From CADEED01 sp035502995 (GTDB lineage Bacteria; Pseudomonadota; Gammaproteobacteria; Steroidobacterales; Steroidobacteraceae), in the NCBI GenBank assembly GCA_035502995.1, contig DATJTW010000038.1:1-64000 (forward strand): DNA of 64,000 nucleotides, written 5' to 3'. How positions within the stretch are numbered: position 1 is the stretch's first letter; every line of letters starts with the position of its first letter. The notes beneath the pieces were generated by a model, which did no database searches, was not told the origin of the DNA, and saw only the letters and a list, made by a program, of their open reading frames with translations. A program made the position numbers and the translations under genes. This document shows positions 49,306 through 57,673 of this stretch, in pieces.

Positions 49306-50652
49306 ATGTCGAATCAAGATCCGCGCAGCCTGCTCGCCACGGCGCCGATGAGCGGCCTGCAGATTTCCGTCTGCCTCATCACCGCCATCCTCAACGCACT
49401 CGACGGCTTCGACCTGCTCGCGATCAGCTTTGCGACGCCGGGCATCATGAAGGAGTTCCACATCGACCCGTCCGTCGGGCTCGGCGTGGTGCTGTCGATG
49501 GACCTGTGGGGCATGGCCGTCGGCTCGTTCCTGCTGGGCGGCGTCGCGGATTACATCGGGCGGCGGCGCGCGATCCTCGCGTTCCTGGTGGTGATGGCGG
49601 TCGGCATGTACTTCTGCTCGCACGCGCGCGACCTCGACGACCTGCGGCTGTGGCGCTTCCTGACGGGACTCGGCATCGGCGGCATGCTCGCCGCGATCAA
49701 CGCGACGGCGGCGGAATTCTCCAACGACGGCACGCGCAAGTTCTGGGTGGGGCTTATGACGATCGGGTATCCGCTCGGCAACATCCTCGCGGCACTGATC
49801 ATCGCGCCGCTGCTCAAGACGCACGACTGGCGCATCGTGTTCGAGCTCGGCGCGGCGGCGACGGCGGCGATGTTCCCGGTGGTGTGGTTCTGCGTGCCGG
49901 AGTCGGTGTCGTGGCTTTGCCGGCGTCAGCCGGCGAATGCGCTGGCGCGCATCAACGCGACGTTGCAGCGCATGGGGCACGCTGCGATCCAATCGCTGCC
50001 GACGGTCGGGGTCGGCGCGGGCAAGGCGCCGCTGGCGGACGTGTTCCGCGGCCGGTTCCTCGCACTCACGCTGCTGCTCGTGCTGGCGTACTTCGCGCAC
50101 ATCACGTCGTTCTATTACATCCTGAAGTGGGTGGCGCCGATCGTGTTCAAGATGGGCCACGCGCCGCCGGTGGTCGCGGACGTGTTGTTCTGGGCGAGCG
50201 TCGGCGGCGCCGTGGGTGGCGGTGTCCTCGGATTGCTGTCGCTGCGCCTGAACCTCATCCGGCTGACGGTGACGGTGCTGCTGCTCGGGATGGTGTCGAT
50301 CAGCATCTTCGGCATGGGCCAGGACAGCCTCGTCGGGCTGAAGTCGATCGTCGCGATCTGCGGGTTCTTCACGAACGCGGGCATCGTGGGGTTGTACACG
50401 CTGCTGGCGCTGGCGTATCCGACGCATCTGCGCGCGACGGGGACCGGCGTCGTGATCGGTGCGGGACGCGGCGGCGCGGCGCTGGCGCCGATATTGGCGG
50501 GCTATCTATTCCAGCAGGGGTTCACGTTGCAGAGCGTGTCGGTGCTGATGGGATGCGGATCGCTGCTGGGAGCGGTGGCGCTGTTGTTCGTGAAGATCCA
50601 GAACACGTCGGAAGCGGCGGCGCCGGCCGCTATCCCAGCTTCAAAGCCTTGA
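49306..50652 (+). CDS. MFS transporter, aromatic acid:H+ symporter type
   Basis: This 448-residue transporter has 12 predicted helices. The first helix carries the AAHS hallmark LDGFDLLAISFATPGI, loop 2-3 has GGVADYIGRRRAIL (motif A) and helix 5 leads to PESVSWLCRRQP, a sugar-transporter-like motif. The family imports aromatic acids such as 4-hydroxybenzoate, protocatechuate or vanillate. It is divergent from the MetE-like gene (207-bp spacer, no clear operator seen) and its last 23 bases overlap the convergent amidohydrolase. The exact substrate is open. Confidence 0.88.
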   Translation: MSNQDPRSLLATAPMSGLQISVCLITAILNALDGFDLLAISFATPGIMKEFHIDPSVGLGVVLSMDLWGMAVGSFLLGGVADYIGRRRAILAFLVVMAVGMYFCSHARDLDDLRLWRFLTGLGIGGMLAAINATAAEFSNDGTRKFWVGLMTIGYPLGNILAALIIAPLLKTHDWRIVFELGAAATAAMFPVVWFCVPESVSWLCRRQPANALARINATLQRMGHAAIQSLPTVGVGAGKAPLADVFRGRFLALTLLLVLAYFAHITSFYYILKWVAPIVFKMGHAPPVVADVLFWASVGGAVGGGVLGLLSLRLNLIRLTVTVLLLGMVSISIFGMGQDSLVGLKSIVAICGFFTNAGIVGLYTLLALAYPTHLRATGTGVVIGAGRGGAALAPILAGYLFQQGFTLQSVSVLMGCGSLLGAVALLFVKIQNTSEAAAPAAIPASKP

Positions 50653-51493
50653 TGGCGTTTTCCTTGAGGATGAGAGGCTGAACCTCGGGCTTGAACCCCG
50701 CCTCCGCGAAATCCTTCATCCAGCGATCCGGCGTGATCAGCGGGAAATCGGACCCGAACAGCATCTTGTGCTTCAGCTGCGAGTTCGCGTAGCGCACGAG
50801 CTCCGGCGAAAAATACTTCGGCGACCACCCGGACAGGTCGATGTACACGTTCGGCTTGTGCAGGCACACCGACAGCGCCTCGTCCTGCCACGGCCACGAC
50901 GGGTGCGCGATGATCACGGTCATGTCCGGAAAATCCGCCGCGACGTCGTCGACGTGCATCGGGTTCGAATACTTCAGCTTCAACCCGCCGCCGCCCGGCA
51001 TGCCGGTCCCGATCCCCGAATGCCCGCTGTGGAAGATCGCCGGCAGCTTGTACTCGGCGATCACCTCGTAGAGCTTGTACGCAAACCGGTCGTTCGGGAA
51101 AAATCCCTGGCACGTCGGGTGGAACTTGAAGCCGCGGATGCCGCCCTCTTCGATCAGCCGCCGCGCCTCGCGCACGCCCATCTTCCCCTTGTGCGGGTCG
51201 ATCGAGGCGAACGCCACCATCATGTCCGAGTTCTCGCGCGCCGCGTCGATCACTTCCTGGTTCGGGATCCGCCGCACACCCATCTCGAACTCGGTGTCGA
51301 CCGTGAACATCACGAGGCCGATCTTGCGCTCGCGGTAGTACGCCACAGTCTCCGGGATCGTCTTGCGCTTGTCCGCCTTGAAATACTTCGACGCCGCCTC
51401 GTCGTACGGCTCCTGCGCCGGATCCGGCTCCTGCCGGCACGACACCTCCGCATGCGTGTGCACGTCGATGGCGATCAGCTCGTTCACTTTCAT
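50630..51493 (-). CDS. Amidohydrolase, possible beta-ketoacyl-CoA hydrolase (CouO-like role)
   Basis: This 287-residue amidohydrolase-2 protein begins AIDVHTHAEVSC with the paired His metal ligands, followed by GFKFHPTCQGFFPND, FHSGHSGIGTGMPGG, IIAHPSWPW and the closing metal Asp in LFGSDFPLITPDRW. It is joined by an ATGA overlap to an enoyl-CoA hydratase/3-hydroxyacyl-CoA dehydrogenase gene. In Rhodococcus and Agrobacterium, amidohydrolase-family proteins encoded with such enzymes cleave the aromatic beta-ketoacyl-CoA formed from hydroxycinnamates, replacing a thiolase. I infer the same here; sequence alone shows only the superfamily. GGAG lies eight bases before ATG 51493. Confidence 0.82.
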   Translation of the reverse strand: MKVNELIAIDVHTHAEVSCRQEPDPAQEPYDEAASKYFKADKRKTIPETVAYYRERKIGLVMFTVDTEFEMGVRRIPNQEVIDAARENSDMMVAFASIDPHKGKMGVREARRLIEEGGIRGFKFHPTCQGFFPNDRFAYKLYEVIAEYKLPAIFHSGHSGIGTGMPGGGGLKLKYSNPMHVDDVAADFPDMTVIIAHPSWPWQDEALSVCLHKPNVYIDLSGWSPKYFSPELVRYANSQLKHKMLFGSDFPLITPDRWMKDFAEAGFKPEVQPLILKENAIKALKLG

Positions 51494-53598
51494 CGTGTCT
51501 TCTCCGCGCTCCAGTCGGCGAGCGTGCGCCCCTCGCGCACCAGCTTCACCAGCAACGGCGCCGGCTCCCAATGCATCGGTCCGAACATCGTGCGGTATTT
51601 TTCCATGCCCGCCAACAGCACCGGCAGGCCGATCGTATCCGCGTAGAACATCGGCCCGCCGCGATACCGCGGGAAGCCGTACCCCGAGCACCAGACCACG
51701 TCCACGTCGCCAGCGCGTTGCGCGATGCCTTCCTCGAGGATCTTCAATCCCTCGTTCATCAGCGGATACAGGCAACGCTCGAGGATTTCGGCGTCCGTAT
51801 GCGCGCGCAACATCACGCCGAGCTCGGCCGCCTTGTTCCGCAACAGCGCCAGTGCCTCCGGGTCGTCCTGCCGCGTGCGGTCGCCCTTCTCGTACTTGTA
51901 GTAACCGCGACCGGTCTTCTGGCCCAGCCGGCCGGCGGCGTACATGGCGATGTCGGCCTGGTAGTAAGTCGGGTCCGGCGGATACCGCGACGCGTTCGTC
52001 TGGTGCACCGTCACGCCGACGTCGATGCCCGCCATGTCGAACACCGCCAGGATGCCCATCGCCATGCCGAAACCTTCCAGCACAGAGTCCACGCGCCGCG
52101 GCGTCGCGCCCTCCAGCAGCAGCCGCTGCGCCTCGCGCGCATAACCTTCCATCATCCGGTTGCCGATGAAGCCGTAGCAGACGCGCGCCAGCACCGGCGT
52201 CTTGCGCAGCAGCTTGGCCAGGTCCATCGACGTGCGGATGGATTCCGCGGACGTCTCGCGCCCGCGGATGACCTCGAGCAACGGCATCACGTTCGCCGGC
52301 GAGAAGAAATGCAGCCCGATGAACTCCGGCGGCCGCTTCACCACCTTCGCGATCTCGTCGATGTCCAGCGTCGACGTGTTCGACGCGAGCAGCGCGCCCG
52401 GTTTCGCGACCTCGTCCAGCTCGCGGAACACGGCCTGTTTGAGCTCGAGGTTCTCGAACACCGCCTCGATCACCACGTCGCAATCGGCCAGATCGGCATA
52501 CGACAGCGAGCCCCGGATCAGGCCCAGGCGCCGCGCCTTCTCGGCCGCGTCGATGCGGCCGCGCTTCACCATGCTCTCGTAGGTCTCGTCGACGCGCTTC
52601 AGGCCGCGTTCGAGGCCGGCCTGGTCCGCATCGAGCAGCGTCACCGGCGTGCCGGCGTTCGCGAACGCGATCGCGATGCCGCCGCCCATCGTGCCGGCGC
52701 CGATCACGCCGGCCTTCGCCAGCGGCCGGGAACCCGCCTCCGCCGGCAATCCGTCGACCTTGCGCGTCTCGCGCTCGGCGAAGAACACGTGGATGGCGCC
52801 CTTCGCCTCGGGCGTGGCCTTCGTGGAATTCGCCAGCTTGTCCTCGAACAGCAGGCCTTCGGCGAACGGCAGGCGCGCCGTCGCGGTCACCGCTTCGATC
52901 GCCGTCAGCGCGGCGGTGCGGTTCGGATACAGCCGGCGGGCTTCGGTCTGCCACTTGCCCATCAGCTCGAGCGTCAGCGTCGCGGGATCGACGGTCCGCT
53001 CGCTGGTCCGGCGCGGCCCGTCCGCCTTGACGCGGTTTGCGAATTCGAGCACGCCCGCGACGAAGTCGCCGTCGATGACGGCATCGACGAGGCCCAGCTC
53101 CTTCGCCTTCGGTGCGTCGATCGGCTTCGCGTCGAAGATGATGCGCAACGCGTTGTCGAGGCCGACCAGCCGCGGCAGCCGCTGCGTGCCGCCGGCGCCC
53201 GGGATGATGCCCAGCGTGACCTCGGGCAGCATCAGCTTCGCCGTCGGCGTCGCGACGCGGTAGTGACACGCCAGCGCCAGCTCGAGACCACCGCCGATCG
53301 CCGAGCCGTGCAGGGCGGCGATCACGGGGATCTTCAGGTTCTCGAAGCGTCCGTAGAGATCGCGGAACTCGGCTTCCTTCGGCGGCCCGAAAAATTCGTT
53401 GATGTCGGCACCGGTGAAGAAGTTGTTGCCGGCGGTGCGCAGCACCAGCGCGCGCGCGGTCTTGTCCGCGGCGACCTTCGCCAGCGCGTCGAACATGCCG
53501 GCGCGCGCCTCGGCGGTGATCGTGTTGACAGGAGGGCTATCCACCACGAGGACGGCGATGTCTCCGTGGCGTTGCAGATCGACGGTGGCTTGGGTCAT
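51490..53598 (-). CDS. Enoyl-CoA hydratase / 3-hydroxyacyl-CoA dehydrogenase fusion
   Basis: This 702-residue bifunctional beta-oxidation enzyme has a crotonase domain (1-190) with oxyanion and catalytic segments NNFFTGADINEF, HGSAIGGGLELALACHYRVA and LPEVTLGIIPGAGGTQRLPR (the Glu pair is present). It also has an NAD-binding dehydrogenase domain (about 295-480) with VIGAGTMGGGIAIAFANAG and LGLHFFSPANVMPLLEVIRG-like FIGLHFFSPANVMPLLEV, then a C-terminal domain repeat. It resembles FadB/FadJ and the peroxisomal type. No thiolase (fadA) follows; instead an amidohydrolase is coupled to it. It overlaps the marR gene by four bases, forming marR-hydratase/dehydrogenase-amidohydrolase. Confidence 0.93.
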   Translation of the reverse strand: MTQATVDLQRHGDIAVLVVDSPPVNTITAEARAGMFDALAKVAADKTARALVLRTAGNNFFTGADINEFFGPPKEAEFRDLYGRFENLKIPVIAALHGSAIGGGLELALACHYRVATPTAKLMLPEVTLGIIPGAGGTQRLPRLVGLDNALRIIFDAKPIDAPKAKELGLVDAVIDGDFVAGVLEFANRVKADGPRRTSERTVDPATLTLELMGKWQTEARRLYPNRTAALTAIEAVTATARLPFAEGLLFEDKLANSTKATPEAKGAIHVFFAERETRKVDGLPAEAGSRPLAKAGVIGAGTMGGGIAIAFANAGTPVTLLDADQAGLERGLKRVDETYESMVKRGRIDAAEKARRLGLIRGSLSYADLADCDVVIEAVFENLELKQAVFRELDEVAKPGALLASNTSTLDIDEIAKVVKRPPEFIGLHFFSPANVMPLLEVIRGRETSAESIRTSMDLAKLLRKTPVLARVCYGFIGNRMMEGYAREAQRLLLEGATPRRVDSVLEGFGMAMGILAVFDMAGIDVGVTVHQTNASRYPPDPTYYQADIAMYAAGRLGQKTGRGYYKYEKGDRTRQDDPEALALLRNKAAELGVMLRAHTDAEILERCLYPLMNEGLKILEEGIAQRAGDVDVVWCSGYGFPRYRGGPMFYADTIGLPVLLAGMEKYRTMFGPMHWEPAPLLVKLVREGRTLADWSAEKTR

Positions 53599-54023
53599 TT
53601 GGTGTCGGAGAGTCTATTCAGCAGGGACAGAAGTTGTTGCCGGCCCTCGACGCCGATGCGCTCGACGAGCCGGCTCTCGTGCAGCGACTGCACTTCGCTC
53701 GCGCGCTCGAGCATGCGCCGGCCCTTGGCCGTCAGCTGCAGCTCGTAGCTGCGCGCGTCGCTGCTGGACTTGCGGCGCGTGATGAAGCCGCGCCGCTCCA
53801 GCTCGCTCATCGTCGGCACGCAATTGGCCTTCTGCATGCCGAGCGCGTCGCAGACGCTCGTCTGGCTGGCGCCGGGATTCTCCGAGACGATGAGCATGAG
53901 GGTGTATTGCAGGGGGCGGATGTCCAGCCGGGCCAGGCCGTCGTTCAGCTCGGCATAGACCGTGCCCTGCGCGCGGCGCAGCGCATAACCGATCAGCTCC
54001 TTCAACGGCGCCGTCCGAACCAC
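53595..54023 (-). CDS. MarR-family regulator of the beta-oxidation-like operon
   Basis: This 142-residue winged-helix protein starts at GTG 54023 (GGGGAG four bases upstream) and shows the MarR core LDIRPLQYTLMLIVSENPGASQTSV (in parts), recognition helix around KANCVPTMSELERRGFI, and wing SSDARSYELQLTAKG. It ends in an ATGA overlap with the operon it leads. MarR proteins of the CouR/FerR group repress hydroxycinnamate genes until bound by an aromatic acyl-CoA; position and operon content suggest the same here. An imperfect inverted repeat TCGTA/TACGA at 54128-54145 is a weak operator candidate. Confidence 0.88.
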   Translation of the reverse strand: MVRTAPLKELIGYALRRAQGTVYAELNDGLARLDIRPLQYTLMLIVSENPGASQTSVCDALGMQKANCVPTMSELERRGFITRRKSSSDARSYELQLTAKGRRMLERASEVQSLHESRLVERIGVEGRQQLLSLLNRLSDTK

Positions 54024-54149
54024 CGGGCTCCCCTCCTCTGCGGCCGAAATGCTGAGCCGGGGCCCCGGGGGCGTCTCGACCTTCAGGGAACTGGGTTTTG
54101 TGCATCCGCTTCAGGTCCATCGATAGCTCGTATCAGAAATTACGATTAG

Positions 54150-54176
54150 TTGGGGCAAATAACTATCCCGTATAAC
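54150..54176 (+). promoter_or_regulatory. Candidate promoter of the AraC gene
   Basis: A strong -10 element TATAAC at 54171-54176 is preceded by TTGGGG at 54150-54155 (spacing 15, short). Transcription would start about 35 bp before the AraC ATG. The AT-richer block 54128-54180 is shared with the divergent marR promoter and stands out in this GC-rich DNA. Confidence 0.4.
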
Positions 54177-54216
54177 CATTCGCGACAACGTCGGACACCT
54201 CGAGGGGGAGGGAGTC

Positions 54217-55227
54217 ATGGCTACCGTAGAATCGTTTTCGACCGCAGGTCTCGATCCGCGCCGCAAGCTCACCTACTGGAACGAGCGTGCGTGCGAAAGC
54301 TTCTCACCGCTGGTCTCGGATCCGGCGGACATCCGCACTTTCAATGGCAGCATCGCCCGCGCGGCGATCGGCGATCTCTCGCTCGCGGAGGTCTACTCCG
54401 ACGCGCAGATCGTGCGGCATTCGCGCGCGCACGTGGCGCGCACGCGCTCGTCGCTGTTCTTCCTGCACCTGCAGATGGAAGGCGAAAGCATCAATCGCCA
54501 GGACGGTCGCGAGGCCATCCTGCGCGCCGGCGACTTCACCTTGTGCGACAGCACGCGCCACTACGAGATCGTGTTCGGCGCGCCGAACCGCATGCTGGTG
54601 CTCGGCATCCCGGATGCCATCCTGCGCCGCCACATCGCCTGTCCCGAATGCCTGGTCGCCATCCCGATGGCCGCGGCCAGCGGCGTGTGCTCGTTGCTGT
54701 CGCGCTTCCTGCGCAACTTCTGGGGCGAGTACCAGAAGCAGATGGATATGCCGACCGCCGCGCGCGTCAACACGGCCATCCTCGACCTGGTCGCAGCCGC
54801 CTACGCGGACCTGCCGCAGTCGCGCTCGGACCGCTCGTCGCTCGCGACCGCGCATCGCATCCGCATCATCAACTACATCGAAGCGCACCTGAACGATCCC
54901 GAGCTCACGCCGACGCGCATCGCCGAGGCGTGCAAGATGACCACGCGCTACCTGCACCACCTGTTCTCCGACCAGGACGAAACCGTCGCGCGCTACATCC
55001 TGCGCCGCCGGCTCGAGGCCTGCTCGCGGGCGCTGCTGTCGCCGTCGCAACGCGGCCGCACCGTCACCGCGATCGCGTTCGATTATGGCTTCAACAGCCC
55101 GACGCACTTCGGCCGCGTGTTCCGCGCCAAGTTCGGCGCCACCCCGCGCGAATACCGGCGCGAGAAGGCGGAGCCGGGCCACGGCTCGAAGATCGCGTTG
55201 CCGATGGCCGCGGCTGCGGCGTTCTGA
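54217..55227 (+). CDS. AraC-family transcriptional regulator
   Basis: This 336-residue protein has an N-terminal AraC-binding-like (cupin) domain, with HLQMEGESINRQDGREA and LRAGDFTLCDSTRHYEIVF, and two C-terminal helix-turn-helix units (about 225-320), including TRIAEACKMTTRYLHHLF and the family signature VTAIAFDYGFNSPTHFGRVFRAKFGATPREYR (in parts: VTAIAFDYGFNSPTHF, GRVFRAKFGATPREYR). The N-terminal type matches the FeaR/NphR group, which often respond to aromatic compounds. GGAGGGAG lies just before ATG 54217. Divergent from marR; may control it or the genes that follow. A 14-bp hairpin follows the stop. Confidence 0.9.
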   Translation: MATVESFSTAGLDPRRKLTYWNERACESFSPLVSDPADIRTFNGSIARAAIGDLSLAEVYSDAQIVRHSRAHVARTRSSLFFLHLQMEGESINRQDGREAILRAGDFTLCDSTRHYEIVFGAPNRMLVLGIPDAILRRHIACPECLVAIPMAAASGVCSLLSRFLRNFWGEYQKQMDMPTAARVNTAILDLVAAAYADLPQSRSDRSSLATAHRIRIINYIEAHLNDPELTPTRIAEACKMTTRYLHHLFSDQDETVARYILRRRLEACSRALLSPSQRGRTVTAIAFDYGFNSPTHFGRVFRAKFGATPREYRREKAEPGHGSKIALPMAAAAAF

Positions 55228-55235
55228 TCGCCACC

Positions 55236-55267
55236 TGGCTGGCACTTCCTCGGGGGAGTGCCAGCCA
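55236..55267 (+). terminator. Hairpin after the AraC gene
   Basis: Arms 55236-55249 and 55254-55267 pair over 14 bp (TGGCTGGCACT and complement, plus three inner pairs including one G-T) with a TCGG tetraloop. No U-run follows. It starts eight bases after the AraC stop and ends 33 bases before the next gene's ATG. Confidence 0.5.
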
Positions 55268-55300
55268 TGGCAGCGCCGCCGCGACGGTATAGTCGCGGCC

Positions 55301-56125
55301 ATGATCAAACCACTCAGCGCCCTCGCGGCCCTCGGCGTCCTCCCGACACTCTTTATATGCGCCCAGGCCCAGGCCCCCGCATCCGGCCCGGCCCCGAGCG
55401 CCGCCAGGCCCGAGGTGCCCGACTGGGCGATCCCGGGCTCTGCGACCCACAAGCAGGTGCCGCCGCCGCGGGATTTCCATCGCGCCAGCCTCCACGACCG
55501 CACGCCGATCGGCATCTTCTCCGCGCAATCGGACATCGGCGCCGCACTGGTACCCGGCAGCGCGACGTTCGCCGACGGCCGCTACACGATCCACTCCGCC
55601 GGCTACAACATCTGGTACTCGCGCGACGAGTTCCGCTTCCTGTGGAAGGAGATGAAGGGCGACGTCTCGCTCGCGGCCGACGTCGCCTTCCCGGATCCAA
55701 ATGGCTACGGCGACCGCAAGGCGGTGCTGGTGATCCGGCAGGATCTCGAGGACGACTCGAAGCAGGTCGTCGTGGCGCTGCACGGTCTGGGCATGATCCA
55801 GCTCGGACAGCGTCCGGAGAAAGGCGCGCTGACGAAGGACCGCGAGTTCCGCGTCGGCGGGCGCGGCCGGCCGCAGGGCAATTCGCCGGACTCGCTGGTC
55901 AACGACCTGGCAAAACGAATCGGCATCGAGAAACGCGGCGACCGGTTCTCGTTGTACGTCAGCCTCGAAGGCGAACCGATGACGCGCTTCGGTCCGCCGA
56001 TCGAACTACCGATGGAGGCGCCGTTCTACGTCGGCATCGGGTTCTGCTCGCACCTGCCCGACGTCGTGGACAGCGCGGTGTTGTCGAACGTGGTGCTGGT
56101 GAACAAGGCCGGCAAGGTCCGCTAG
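55301..56125 (+). CDS. Exported protein of unknown function, lectin-like
   Basis: This 274-residue protein has a Sec signal (LSALAALGVLPTLFICAQAQA) and a Pro/Ala linker. The rest looks beta-rich, with segments such as GSATFADGRYTIHSAGYNIWYSRDEF and FLWKEMKGDVSLAADVAF (concanavalin-A-like fold, DUF1349/DUF1080-like pattern) and FYVGIGFCSHLPDVVDSAVLSNVVL. Similar domains are found in TolB-like exported proteins and sugar-binding proteins. Its ATG at 55301 lies 33 bp after a hairpin. It ends in a four-base overlap with the convergent aldehyde dehydrogenase. No enzymatic site is recognised. Confidence 0.72.
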   Translation: MIKPLSALAALGVLPTLFICAQAQAPASGPAPSAARPEVPDWAIPGSATHKQVPPPRDFHRASLHDRTPIGIFSAQSDIGAALVPGSATFADGRYTIHSAGYNIWYSRDEFRFLWKEMKGDVSLAADVAFPDPNGYGDRKAVLVIRQDLEDDSKQVVVALHGLGMIQLGQRPEKGALTKDREFRVGGRGRPQGNSPDSLVNDLAKRIGIEKRGDRFSLYVSLEGEPMTRFGPPIELPMEAPFYVGIGFCSHLPDVVDSAVLSNVVLVNKAGKVR

Positions 56126-57567
56126 AGCTGGCCCTGGCTGACGAACTTCGTGACGAGGCAGGCATCGAGCCCTTCGATGCCCTCCTCGCTGCCATGGCCG
56201 CTTTCCTTCACGCCGCCGAAGGGTGACTCGGGCACCGAGATCTGGAAGCTGTTGAGGCCGACCATGCCGGCTTCGATGCGCTCGGCCAGCAGGTTCACGC
56301 GCCGCGCATCGTTCGTGAAACCGAACGCGGCGAGCCCATACGGCAGGCGGTTCGCCTCGCGGATGGCCGCGTCGAAGTCGTCGAACGGATTCAGCAGCGC
56401 CACCGGCCCGAACGGTTCCTCGTTCATGATGCGTGCCGTGTCCGGCACGTCCGCGAGCACCGTGGGTTCGAAGAAGTAGCCGCGACGTTCGCGGCGTTTG
56501 CCGCCGGCCAGCAGCCGCGCGCCCCGCGCCACCGCTTCGTCGATCAACGACGACACCGCCGGCAACCGGCGCGCGTGCGCCAGCGGTCCCATGCGGTTCG
56601 CTTCGTCGATGCCGTCGCCTACCGGCAACGCCTGCGCGCGCGCCGCGAATCCCGCGACGAACGCCGGGTAGATGGATCGGTGCACGAGGAACCGCGTCGG
56701 CGACACGCATACCTGGCCCGCGTTCCGGTACTTCGCGGTCACACAGGCTTCGAGCACCTTGTCGATGTTCACGTCGGAACAGACGATCACCGGCGCATGG
56801 CCGCCGAGCTCCATCGTCGTGCGCTTCATGCCGTCGGCGGCCAGCTTCACCAGTTGCTTGCCGACGGGGACCGACCCGGTGAACGACACCTTGCGGATCA
56901 CGGGCGACGCGATCAGGTGCGTCGAGATCTCGTGCGGCACGCCGAACACGATCGCCAGCACGCCCTTCGGCAGTCCCGCGTCGTGCAGCGCCCGCGCAAC
57001 CGCCAGCGCCGAGCCGGCGGCTTCCTCCGCCGGCTTCAGGATGCAGGTGCAGCCGGCCGCCAACGCCGCGCCGATCTTCCGCGCCGGGTTGCCCAGCGGA
57101 AAATTCCACGGCGCGAACGCGGCCACCGGCCCCACCGGTTCCTTCACGATGCTCATGCGCTGGCCGGGCAGTCGCTGCGGCAACACGCGCCCGTAGGCGC
57201 GTCGCCCCTCGTCCGCGTACCAGTCGAACACCTCGGCCGAGGCCTGCAACTCGATCCGCGTCTCGTGGATGGACTTGCCCATCTCGAGCGTCGCGATGCG
57301 CGCGATGTCTTCGCCACGTTCGCGCAGCAGGTCGGCGGCCTTGCGCAGGATCTTCGCGCGCTGCACGGGCAGCAACGCGCGCCATTCGGGCCACGCGCGT
57401 TGCGCCGCGGCCAGCGCGAGATCGAGATCCGCGGGCGTCGCGTGCGGCAGCTGCGCCAGGATTTCTTCGGTCGCGGGATTCACCACCGGCTGCGTGCGGC
57501 GCCCGCCGGCATCCAGCCATTGACCGTCGATGTACAGCGTCGGCGCGGGATAGACGAATGAGCTCAT
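56122..57567 (-). CDS. NAD(P)-dependent aldehyde dehydrogenase
   Basis: This 481-residue enzyme oxidises an aldehyde to the acid. Landmarks are FAPWNFPLGNPARKIGAALAAG, KPAEEAAGSALA, the general base in MELGGHAPVIV near residue 250, the nucleophile in NAGQVCVSPTRFLVH near 285, and EEPFGPVALL. The closest known type is succinate-semialdehyde or vanillin/benzaldehyde dehydrogenase; which one is open. ATG 57567 (MSSFVYPAPTLYIDGQW) matches family N-termini; the further upstream frame overlaps the divergent promoter. It is divergent by 106 bp from the LigW-like decarboxylase, so co-regulation is plausible. Confidence 0.92.
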   Translation of the reverse strand: MSSFVYPAPTLYIDGQWLDAGGRRTQPVVNPATEEILAQLPHATPADLDLALAAAQRAWPEWRALLPVQRAKILRKAADLLRERGEDIARIATLEMGKSIHETRIELQASAEVFDWYADEGRRAYGRVLPQRLPGQRMSIVKEPVGPVAAFAPWNFPLGNPARKIGAALAAGCTCILKPAEEAAGSALAVARALHDAGLPKGVLAIVFGVPHEISTHLIASPVIRKVSFTGSVPVGKQLVKLAADGMKRTTMELGGHAPVIVCSDVNIDKVLEACVTAKYRNAGQVCVSPTRFLVHRSIYPAFVAGFAARAQALPVGDGIDEANRMGPLAHARRLPAVSSLIDEAVARGARLLAGGKRRERRGYFFEPTVLADVPDTARIMNEEPFGPVALLNPFDDFDAAIREANRLPYGLAAFGFTNDARRVNLLAERIEAGMVGLNSFQISVPESPFGGVKESGHGSEEGIEGLDACLVTKFVSQGQL

Positions 57568-57673
57568 GCCGCGATCTCGCGCCGCGGCCGGCGCCGACAC
57601 TCGATCACTCGCGAACTCAAAGTCGTCGCCACGTGAAATACCGGAGAAAGCTGCCGTGACATCATCCCGCGCC

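Noticed and set aside
49099..50427. Minus-strand frame extending the MetE-like gene upstream over the MFS gene
   Set aside because: ATG 49098 has a strong ribosome site and the family N-terminus; the rest is antisense shadow.
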